DNA from: Pterobdella sp. o SKG-2022
Lineage: Eukaryota > Annelida > Clitellata > Hirudinida > Piscicolidae
NCBI GenBank assembly: GCA_964035795.1
Contig: OZ038323.1
Span: 7,975,227 to 8,039,226 of the forward strand
Direction: 5' to 3'
Length of the DNA stretch: 64,000 bases
The translations under genes were made by a program, and so were the position numbers. Shown piece after piece: positions 12,626 through 24,800 of this stretch. Numbering within the stretch: position 1 is the stretch's first letter; every line of letters starts with the position of its first letter. Below the pieces are notes generated by a model that did not search any database, was not told where the DNA came from, and saw nothing but the letters and a program-made list of their open reading frames with translations.

Positions 12626-13360
12626 CAAAAATTAGTGATACTGTTATCTATATGTTTTGACAAAAAAATCCTTAAAAACAATACGAATAAACAAAATAAG
12701 ATAAACGATATTAATATTAATAATATCAGTAATAATAAAAATAATATAAACAATATAAATAAAAATGAAATTAATAACAACAATAATATTTATTCCACTA
12801 AGTACAAAACTGGATGACAACTCTCAGTACAAGGTCATATTACTGATATAATCCATGTATGCAAGTACAACGATAATACTGACACGATTTCTGATTGGAT
12901 GAAAGTTTTGATTAAAAGTGCATGGAAGTAACAACATTGATGGTGTGAATTGAAATATTTACACGGAGAAAAAAGAATAAAAAACAATATCAGGTGGTAT
13001 TTATAGAATAATATTTATCACTTCGCATGTAAGGTTTAAAAGTTAATTTAAATTAAATTTAAAAACTTCATTTTTGAGGCTTTTAACGGGTTTAATGTTA
13101 ATTTTTTGTGTTAATAAAAAAGGTTTCATAAGCCACCTTAAAATTAATAGCAGCATTCCATCAACAAAGCATTCAATATAAAATTTAAGCTTATAAAAGC
13201 AAAACAGTTCATATATTATTATGAATACTATATTTTTTTCTATAATGTATATTTCATCTTATACATCTTCAACAATTCATTATCAATTAAGATGAATTAA
13301 GGCAAAAATTCACATAATATGCATGTTAAAGAATCCAAACACGGTAGTTAGTGCATGAAG
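12626..13360. other. AT-rich region downstream of the GATA gene
   Basis: No coding exon seen. The part just left of 13361 is the probable 3' UTR and downstream flank of the minus-strand GATA gene. Confidence 0.4.
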
Positions 13361-16300
13361 TTATGTAAAGACCAGTGAGTTGTTAGGATGGTTATGGGGG
13401 AAAAAGGTGTGTGATGATTGTTGCTCTTTGTCTTCGGTAGACATAAATCCGTTGGCAGGTCTGTTTTGTTCATTGAAATGCTTATCAAAGGGTTTGTTCA
13501 AGGAATCCGTGGTCATTTTTGGGGATCTGACGTTGTATGAGTTATTAAAGTCAAAGTTATAATGGTTTTTGAATTCTGTGTTGGTTACGCAAGACATGCT
13601 GTTTATTTTCGAAGTTTCATTTGGAAACGAGAGATTGTAATAGTTTTCATCATCATAATTGATCCTTTTGTTTCCATAAAAGTTCTCATCAGTTTTTGTC
13701 TTCGAGTCTTTTGTGTTCTGCTCCATTGGTACTATATATTTGTTGGCTTCATATTTATCAAGACAACCTTCGTAAGATGAGTTTTTCTTGCTTTGTGCGT
13801 AACAGTAGAAATCCTCTTTAGATCTGGGTAAATTGGGCGTTTGTCTGTCTGTAATGGTGTAATTCTCGTCGGTGTGTGGTAGTTTTTCATCATTCGTTTG
13901 AGTGTTGTTTGAGTTTTTAAGTGAGTTGTTGTAGTAAGAAGGATCGTTTGCTTGCTGATAAAAACAATCATCAAAGGTTGTAGTGGGTGTTTGGTTGTAT
14001 GGGTAACTAACCGAGGTCCAATCAGATGGGTATGCGTCGTAGGGAAAAGATGGAAAACTAAGCTTTTTTGAGTCCCAAAAATCATTTTGAGGAAGGAAGA
14101 AGGAAGGAGTGAATGAGTAGGAAGAAGTGGAGAAAAGTTGTTGTGATGGTGTGAGTTGGGAAAGAAACGGAGCAGTAGAAGAAGTTAGTTTTTCGTAATC
14201 CGAAGTTGAGTAAGTTGATGTTTGAGGGAATATAGAAGAAACATTATAATTCGAAGAGGAAAATGGAAAGGTTTGGTGGGTTTGATGGTTCCAAAAATCA
14301 TTAAGCTTAAACCCTTCTCTGTATTCGAAGCCTGGATAGACCATGGGGTCCAATCTATTTGGCATCAAATACTGAGGTGTTGGGTCTTCATAATTCTTCA
14401 AGTAGTTGTTTGTGCTTGTGTTGTCTGTGCTGTTGAGGTTGTTGCTTAAAGAGTTTATCGAAGGGTAGTTCCTGTAAAAGTCCTCTTTTAAAAGACTGTT
14501 CGAGTCGCATTTGGCGGCTTGCTTGGATTTGTCTGTAGAAATGGTTTGTTTAAAACTTGTATGAAATATACTTCCAATACGCATTTAACTTCTAATCTCT
14601 ATATAAGGGTTTTTTTTATTCAAATTTACCTTTTAATATTATTCAACTATAAAATAATTCTACATGAAAATTCTTTTTCAATGTAAACTTCTAGACGCAA
14701 CGGTTTCCTCAGAAACGATTTATATCAAGCGTTAATGTAAAATTTCAAATACTTTTGTCGATATTTCTGTGAGATAAAATATTTGAATTTTAAAAATATG
14801 AATCTAGGATTTCAAGATAATTTTTTTGTTTGCGCATTAGTTTTGTACCGATATTGTTGTTTATATCGTTCATATTCCCAGAAGAGTTTCAATAAAAAAC
14901 AGTTTTTTGCCGACATTAGGTCTGCGTTTTTATGCAAGTTAGGACGGGTGTCAGATGCAATTGTTCAGAAAAAAATTTTGTAGGTATTTTTTTGTTATTA
15001 TAATAACATCGGGTAAAATTGATAATGTAAAACAATACTTTGAAAATTCTATCAAATTTATACATACGTACTGTTACATTAGTTTTTAAAGTAATATTCT
15101 AATTATTCAGTATCGTACTGTTTTTAGACATTTTTGGCCTTCTCTTCCTGGTCTGTATGGCGTCTTTCCTCATCGTCATTGGTCTGTTCACCTGGATGAA
15201 TGGAGTTGTTTCTCGTTCAATCCTATTTATTCATATAAATTGACCATCAGTTGAATCCTTTTTTTCACAAACACAAACATAAAGGGGATCTTTAACGCAC
15301 AGTTCATAATGCTTCAATAGAACTAAACACGACCAACCCCGTGCAGTTTGTGGTACAAGCCACAGGCGTTACAGACTGTTTCCCCTGCCAGATTTCTTCT
15401 CCACAGAGTGCTTGAAGAACTGCCACAATTACTGCACACACTTCCCTTCTTTCTTCCCGTGCTTGGAAGCTGTTTTAGGGAAATATTATGGGTTAGTGTA
15501 TTCAACAACACATTTTGAACGTTTGCTGTTGTATTGGGAGGTAAAGATTAATGTATTGAACAACAAACTCAAACACTACAGTATAAAAAAAGGAATATAT
15601 TGAGAAAAATGATGCAAAAAGTACAAGCCTTAGTAATTTTTTTGTTGATCGATGATTTCTCATTGGAAACACTTGAAACAGATTTGGTGCTTTTGTATTT
15701 GTTGAGGGTTTTGTTGTGGTTGGAGTTGGTGTTTTTTGTGTTGTTGAGGTTTTTTTTCTTTGCGAATGACGTATAAATATCGTTGCTGATAAATGGCTGC
15801 AGATAATTACTCATTGAACTTTCTTCAGCTTTTTGCTCACTATCTCCGTTTTGTTTGCTGTTACTGAAGTTAGACACGGGTTTTTCTTGTTTGTAACACG
15901 AGGTATGTTGTTTGAGGTGGGAAGATTTATGGTGGATTTGAATACATTCATCACATAGAGGGTATTTGTTTCTGTCACCTGCCTCGGTGCCCAAAAGGTC
16001 GTTTGTAAAGATTTTTATTTCTGTTGTGTTGATACGACATTTAGTGTCTTTGTAGTTATTTTCTTCACTTTTCGTACGACTAACAAAATCATATTCTGAA
16101 CATTTTATATTGTTATTATTTATTTTTTCTTTTTTAATGTTTTTCTCTGTTTTTGGAGGTGCGCTCAAATGTAGCTCACTTTTAACATCATCTATTTTCG
16201 ACAGTTTAGACAACACATCTCGCTTTTGATTACTCACGCCTTTACTACTATTATCTTCATTAATTTTACCACTAACATTGTTATTACTGTTGTTATTACC

Positions 16301-16813
16301 ACTTCTATTTTCATCATTATGGAAATCATTATTGAAAGCCTGAACAAATGGCTTGCCACAGCTGACACATTGCGTCCATTGGCTGGGTAGGATTTTGGGG
16401 ATTGATGGAGGTAGGTTGACTGTTTGAATAGGTTTTGAAGAAGATGATGAAGAAAAAGATGAAGATGATGTGTTTTTTGTTGTTGGGGGTTGTTTAGACG
16501 GTGCATTTGGGTTTTGAGTTTTGTAAGAAGAAGGAAAGAAACTCGAGTAGGAAAGAAAAGGATGAAGAGACGATGATGTAGGTGAGAGAGGGTTATTCAA
16601 CAGGTGAGAAAAAGATTGAGTGAAATTATTTTGCGATGGAATGGTGATTGATGATGTTTGCATGGAAAATGAAGCTGAAAATGACGGCGATGATGAAGAA
16701 GAAGATGGTATAAGAAGAGATGATGATGATGATGATGATGATGGTTGGAGTGTTGATGATGATGATGGTGGTAGATGACGATTGAAGTTGCTTGATAAGA
16801 ATTTTGACTCCAT
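13361..16813 (-). CDS. GATA-type zinc-finger transcription factor (GATA4/5/6-like)
   Basis: Nuclear DNA-binding factor recognising GATA motifs. Exons on the minus strand: 16813 to about 15629, 15469-15338, 15191-15119 and 14532-13361; this gives about 853 residues. The second exon has a canonical C-terminal finger, C-x2-C-x17-C-x2-C, with [20 protein letters not shown] and YHKLHG. The 73-base third exon gives the basic tail [20 protein letters not shown], and the splice position between KLHG and VNRP is the one conserved in animal GATA genes. NNKSKQ after the basic tail resembles the NKSK of GATA4/5/6. Exon one is Ser-rich and has an unusual N-terminal finger: C149-x2-C152, then 134 residues, then C287-x2-C290. 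The last exon is a long Ser/Asn/Tyr-rich tail. The exon one donor is uncertain: phase 0 fits AAG|gcttgt (a GC donor), and no good GT site fits. Confidence 0.93.
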
Positions 16814-18824
16814 CAGACCTGTGTAGGTGGTGTCGGGGTGGTGGTTGGTAATGGGATGATGGGTTGGTGTTTTAGTGGTAGTGGTAGAGAATGGTTTAGT
16901 GGTGTTAGTTGATGGTGCGTGGTGGTTATATAAATAAAAATAACAGATTTTGCTTTTATAGCGCTTATAATTTCATGAAAAACTGAAATATAATAAAATT
17001 CATGAAATAAATTCATTGGTTCATATGACAACTCGAAGTTATGAACAGCAATTATCTTTCAAGCTATACGGTCATATGGGAAAACTTAAACCTAGAATTA
17101 ACATATGAGAGAACAAATATAAGTTATTTTTCTTAAAAAGTTCTTGTATCGAGATCTTACATTATAATTGTTGGTACGTTTGACAAACTTTAGTGGTTTT
17201 ACAAAAAAGCTTGAGTAAATTATCTTTGTTAATATTTAGCCACCTACCACTATTGCTTCTATAAGTTCGAAAACTAACACTATACACAAACCAGGTCACC
17301 TCCACAACCTTGCAACCAACACTAATTGTGTACTTCTTATGTATTTCATAGACTCCATGTCCACTAGTGACCTGTGACCTAACAAATGACCTCAGCCCGC
17401 TCTAGATTATTTACTGATAATAAAATTTGACTGTTTTATTTAATCGTTATATAATTAATATATATATTAATTTGTTTTGAATTTGAATTTATATAGGGGT
17501 AATTAATTTAAGGGTTTAGTTTTATTGTGTTGGGTATAAAGAAGTTTTTTTAAACCTGTGCATGAAAATTTGAATGCGAAAATCATAAATAACTTAAAAA
17601 AATTATGTTGATTATATAAAAAATGAATTTAATACTAGAAAATGCTTAATTATACAAAAAACAGCAATAACAATAATAACAATCAGATTAAAAACAAATA
17701 AATAATAATAATAATAAGCAATAAAAATAATTTTACAACAAAAAAATAAAAACAAAAGAAACAATAAAAATAATATTAAACTAACAAAACAACAATAATA
17801 ATAACAACATGAAAGTGGTTTTACGACATTCTGTTTTCGAGTCAACCACATAAACTTTATCAACTTTTTCCTTTATTCTTTCCGTTGTTGTTTCTGATTT
17901 TTATTATTATCTTTATTTGCATTATTATTTAACTTTTATCATTATTTTTATTTTAAGTATAATTTTTTTTTATTGTTATTTTTTTATTGTCATAATTTAT
18001 TCTACATTCATTATCTTACCTTTCATCAACACATCCCTATACTTTTTATTTATTTAGTTCTACGCGTAGACATTTTTTTTCTAGTTTTATTTTTCACTTA
18101 TTTTTTTTATATTTTTTGTATTATTTCTTTTATTATTTCCATTATTGATATATCAGTGTTTATTATTAATCTTAATGAAACTTAATGCACAAAGCACCAG
18201 TGCAATTTGTGGTATTGTATGTTAAGGTGTTGTGAATGTTTTATTAAAATGCTTTATCATTATGATATGTTTCATTTTTTTTTCATAGCATTTCTTATTT
18301 TTATAGTTTTTTTTTTTATGATATTATGTATTTTTCTTATTATTTTTTATTTTTTAAATTCGAGGTTATTGTTTTTTTGTGATATTATTATTTTGTTATA
18401 TAATTTCTTCAATTTATATCATTTTATAGTTCTTTTTATTTTATATTCTATGCTATTTTATATTCTTTTTGTTGATATGTCGTGATATCATTTGATTTCG
18501 TGATGTTATTAAATTAAATTTTATTCCATTTTATGATATTATTTAATTTTTTTCGTGTTTTTTACTCAAATTTTATTTTTTATTTTTATGATATTCTTCC
18601 ATTTTATGCTATTTTTATTTTATTAGAGTCTTTAAAGCTCAGACTTATAGCATCATAAACGCCATCATCTTGTTGTTCAATTCAAGAAATAATATCATAT
18701 GCTTCAGTGAGGAATTGTGAATATCCAATAAATAACAGATCTGTGTTTAGACTTGATTGATTGCGGTTATTTATTGTTATTTGATGTTAATTGTTATTAT
18801 TATCATTAGTCTTATTGTTATTTT

Positions 18825-18855
<31 letters not shown>

Positions 18856-21800
18856 TATGTTAATAATGATGAAATAAATTTAAATAAAATGAGATGACAC
18901 CTTTACAGATTAAACGCCTGAATTTAAGTCTGTTTTTGTATGTTTTTGAAAAAGCTCAAGTAAAAAGTGTGTTGTATTGCTCTGAAATTTCTTTCCAATT
19001 TTTCACTTAGTTAGATGGAGAAAAATTTTATTATAACATAACATAGAAATGACTAAAATTATATCATTAAAATAAATGTTATAAATAGCACAAAAATTTA
19101 ACAAGATTCTCATTAAACATAGTATAAATAGACGTAAAAACAAAGTATAAATAGATTGAAAATTAGAATAAATAAACGTTAAAAGAGACTATAAATAGAC
19201 ATAAAAATATAGTACAATTAGACGTATATATGAGAGAAATTAGCACTGGCTTAATTATTACTTTGTTAATGTTTATACGTTCTGACACCATGCACGCTTC
19301 ACACCTCACAACCTCACGGTTAACTTCTTGTAATTTTCTCTTTATACCTCTTTAATCTAATCATTTAGTTCAATTTATTTTATTTATGGCGAGTTTTGGA
19401 CTTTTTGAATAATTTTTAAAGTGTTATTCACACGTGGTTTTGTGAGGTTTTTATTTAATTTGATGTTTTTTTTTTACTTCAAACTTAGAAGGGGAAAAAT
19501 GAGATGAATTTTGATGTGTTTGGGAAAATTTTTAACAAAAAATGGTGGAAATTTTTTTAATCAAAAAACTAAAACATTCAAAAAATAATAAATAATAAAA
19601 TGGAAAAATATGGATCTTTTGAAAACGAATAAAGAAATGATAATTTAAAAAAATCAATTGCTAATTTTGAAAAATTAAAAAAAATTAAATAAGAAAAATA
19701 TAAAAAATAAAAGAATAATAGAATTAATAATAACAATAAAAGAAAGCATAATAAAAATAATAATAAAACAAAATGAAAGAAGAATAGAAACAATAATTCC
19801 AGATGTCTCATGTACACAAACAACTGATAAGATTGTCGCAAACTTGCAAACTAACGCAATAATAAACCTGTGTGTTTACGTGTAGTGGTATGTATGTTTA
19901 TTAGTAACTGTAGATATGTGTGTTAGTATTTGTATGTGTGTGTTATTATTTGTATGTATGTATGTGTGTTAGTATCTGTATTCAATGTTCTTATGTTTTC
20001 ATTCATACATGTGTGTTTTTATAATTTGGGTCAGTATTTCTATGTATAAATTCTCATACCTCTACTTGTGTTCATGTTATATTTCATATGTACGTAGGTG
20101 TGTTTAAATCTACGTTTATTTGTGCTTTTGGGGGCATGTTTTAAAATAATGTATTAATGGACGTTTCAAATGTTACAAATCTACAAATATAAATGTTACA
20201 GTATTTATTTTGACACGTTTGTGTGTATTAGGTTTTAATAGAAGCCTGTTTAAATATGTTTTGAAAGCTGTTTGGGAGTTTGACAAGTATGAAAACATAT
20301 TGGTTTTTTTTGTATCAAAAAATTAAAAAATATTTCAAAAAGATTTTAGCTAATAGAAAGATCAATAAGTGAATCTATTAAATATGAATAATTGGTTAAA
20401 AAAACAACTATCACTTATTTTTAGGTTACAATATATTAAAACCAGAATCAACTTCGCGCCGAAAAATATAAGGAATTACTTTCATAATAAAGCGCTCAAA
20501 AATAATAAGTGAATGACGATTCAAAAAGTGAATGGATTGTAAAACGTATAAGTTATTCTTATCAGAGGGAGTAATGAGCGTGTTACTTGACAACAAACAC
20601 CCGCCATCCATAAGTCCTCTTTCCGAGATTCTTTCAAGTTTTGATGCTTTTGATTCTTCTTTTATTAATTTTTAACATTATTTGATGCATAATCCAAGTA
20701 GCTTTGATGGCATCTTGTTAAAAGTGTTTAAATATGATAGACTTCAAGTATTGTTCGAAATGATCGATTAAAAACAATTAACGGACCACATTTTTAAATT
20801 AATGTGAAACGTTATACAAAGGAATTTTTGAAATGTATGGTGAACTTCTTATCACTGTAAGTACAAAGTTATCGAGAGACATCAAAAACTTCGTGCACTC
20901 ACTGTACCAATTTCACTTGTTCTTTTCAACTTCTCTCACATCTTTTCTCGTTTCTACTCACTCATTTTTTTAATTGGTGAATATTCTAGTTTTATCCAAT
21001 GTTTTGGTTTTTTTTATTGTAAAAAGCGTTTAATTTATATTTTTTAATTTTTTAGAGGTTAATAACAATTAAGTTTTTTCCCTTATTTAATTCATATTCA
21101 AAGATACCGAATACATGAAAAATACTTGGAAAAGAGGAATCAAATGCTGATACGACCCGAGCACGAAAACACAAGTTCAACATTAATGTGTTTTTGGATC
21201 CTCCTAATCATTCACAAGCTTATATTTCTTTGTTAAACTTTTTATAATTCGGGAGTTCTCAGAAAGCTTTCATAAGATGATTAAAAGGCTAAAGGAATCT
21301 AATGAATAAGCTGCTACGTTTAACGTTTTTAAATTTATTTAAGAAAGCTATAATGGAATTTATCAAAGACTATACTTTTTAAGCAGAAAAGCATTATTTT
21401 CCAAGTTAATTGAAATTTTTTAAAAATGATCTTAACGAGAGCTTCGAGGAAGTTCTCATAAACTTTAAAATATTTTTTTTATTTTGAATAATCATTAAAA
21501 ACTTTTAAAAACTCATCAAAAATTTTCATTAAATATTTTTTAAAAATAAAGATATATCTGGCGCTATAAAAAGTTTTCCTACTTTTTCAAGAGTGCATGT
21601 TGAGAATGTATTGATATTAAAATGCATTTTTAATTCTTCGGTGATGTGCGAAACATTCGCAGAGTTCTTTTATTTATGGCTCCTCTTATCTATTCTTTTG
21701 TTACTTTGATGAAATTATATTTAATTATTTTGTTTTGAATAATTTTTAATTATTAAATCACATTTAACCGAATATTTTAGTTTCAATTAGAAAATATTTT

Positions 21801-24800
21801 TTTAAATAAATTTTTAATAAATACCAAAGAACTATTTTATAAAAATTTATAAAAATCCGTTCAAAACACAAAGAAATCTTCCCTTATGTGACGCTTATAA
21901 TTAAAATACTACTACTGTTATAGAAATAAATTAAACTGTTATTATTAAAATGTATGCCAATTACAAATTTAAATTATAACACATTCAAGCAATTTTGTAT
22001 TAAAAACTAATTATTTTATTATTTCTATTATTAATTTTATATTTATTAATATAACCGTTATTTCTTCGATGAAGCCACTAACACAAGATTTCCCTAAACT
22101 TTGAAACACAAAAAAGGCGTTTTTTTTCAGTTTCATGTCCATAAGTTTTTAACCACATCAAATAATAATACTCAAAAAATATATTTTCCAATATCCCTTG
22201 GAAAAGAAAGCATTACAATATAACAGTATATTAATAAATAACACACTTATGTGTACAAAAGCTAGGATAAAAGTAAACAAGAATGTGAAAGTAATTAGAA
22301 TTGCCATCGCTTTGAATTACATATCATAACTTTATTTTGGCTTACTAAGTTCTAGGCTAAATTGAATTAAATAAATTTTTGACGAGCATAATTACATGTC
22401 AATCAAAACACCTATTCATCTTGCAACATTATATAGACATGCATTTAGACGCACGAAGGAACATACAAACACAGATTTTTAAACGAACACAGAGTCATTT
22501 AATATACGTTGAAACACACATACATAAGCTAAAAATCTCATAGTTACATACTCACGTATAAAAGTACACCTAAAGACTAAGACAAAAAACACACGTGCGT
22601 ATGCAAAACCACAAAAACATACACACATATAAATACACAAAAACAAAAAAAAACATACTGTATGAAAACATACAGGTACAAAAAAATTATTGAAAATAAA
22701 CAAACACGTACAGAAAGATGAAAACATACACACACCCACCAAACATCACCATATACAGCTCCTAATATACGTGTAACAAAATATACACTGTAACTTGCAG
22801 GGTGCATGCTCTTTGAAGCTTCTAGAACGTTTTATTTGCAAAATCTTAACAAATTTCAATTTTTACCCTGCAAACATGTGGAGATTTTTTAAGGTATTGT
22901 TTTAAGAAAAAGTTCTATAACTAATTACTATACTAATATAAAATTAATAGACCTATGCATTTTAACAACTTGATTGTATTTCAAAAGAATCATTGAACGA
23001 ATTTCAAGGCAAAAAAACTTAAAATAACTACGAATTGTATATAAAGTTATGAATCTATTTTTGTTGTTGATTCTATCTTTTTTTTTTACATTATCTACCC
23101 TTTGATAAATTTATGAGAATATATACAGATTGAAAAACTTTATATTTATTTCAATATAGGTTTTTATGAATATGTATTTAATAATAAAGAATAAATTTAA
23201 AATTTTTTTTTAATTTAAAACAAACAGAAGTATTCAATCGAATAAAATTATACGGCAATATAAGATTCACTTTTCAACAAATGGCGCAATAAAGAAATAA
23301 TTATAACGAATATTATCATATTTTTGCACCTCTTAAGCAAAGCTATCTTGGAAACTAAGCGCTATGAAATAATATTTTCAAAGTAAGGATATAATTTTGA
23401 ATAATATTAATAGAAATATAATTAATCATATAATTTTAATAATAGTAATTAAAAATAATACTATCAACTTTATAAAAATATAGATAACATGACTAGAATA
23501 TATATCTAAAAATACCAACAAAAACAAAAACGGATATGTATGGATGTGAGAAAAGATACCTGAATACATAAAAATACTCATTTGAATACAAATCATTCAG
23601 ACGATAAACCAAAAATAAATATATTTAAACAAAAAAAGCAAAACTTAAATCTAAAATATATAATATTATATACACCAAAACGCATAAATAACACACAAAA
23701 ACCACAACATATAAATAAAAAAACAAGCCTCACCCACCAGGAAATTCCATTTCACACCCTTAATAGATCTTAATTAACCACCCAGACTACTTAATATCGC
23801 TCTTATTAATCACCTCATCAATTAGCCTTATCGTTGGGTTTGCATGTTCGCTGGTTTTTGGTTATTATTTGTTTTTTATGTTTAAGTTTTATTTTGTGTT
23901 TTTTTTTAATTTCCATTCTATTTCAGGAAATAATAATTTTATTTTTAGTTTTATTGTTTTTAGACAATTTTTTTAATCTCTCTACTTTTTTAGTATTATA
24001 TTGTTGTTATTTTTCTTTTTGCACGTGTTGGCAGAATAATATTTCCACTTTTAAGCATATCACCCACGGACATAACCTTCTCAAAGAGTGGTTTGATTAT
24101 TTAATTCATTTTGACAGCTTATATATAATCAAATATATAAATCAGATATAACTCTTCAAAAACATCACATACCAAAAAATTTAAACTTAGAATATAACGA
24201 AATATATAGTGAATAAATAAATATATAAAACTAATACATAATAATTTTATAAATATACAATATAATATATGCAGTTTGAAAATTGCATGTATTAAAAGTT
24301 AATACAAATAACATTATTTAAGTTTTTTAGTTTGTATATCAAAACCCTGAATTTCATAGTATCTAAATGCCACTGAATTATAAAGGACGTTACATGCTGT
24401 TTATAAAGAGAGGAAAACACAAGAAGGGTTACAGTAGATATTCATCATAGAAAACTCAGTGGTTTTATATGCATTCATTGTCTCAATGTGCTACAAGTGT
24501 CGCTAATACAAAGTTCTTTGTATATTTTTTATATTCAAAACATAGAAAATGCCCTTCAATTGTCTTACATAAAGTAAATATGGTGTAAAATATATGTTTA
24601 AATTTAAATTTATAGATTAATAGGCATTAAAATATTCTTTGTTTTGTTTTCGATACATGCGCAGTCCATAATGAAATAGTGTTAACTGTGTTGTAGGAGA
24701 GGGGCCAATGGAGGACATACAAATGTACAATGGTACGCCAAGACTTAAGTTTGAGGGTTGAAAAAATAAAGTGTCGACAGAAAGCTTGTTTTACTGTACA

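Noticed and set aside
12295..12783. Very hydrophobic 160-residue frame that looks like a membrane protein
   Set aside because: Made by the 21-base A-rich tandem repeat read on the minus strand; three overlapping frames are equally open.
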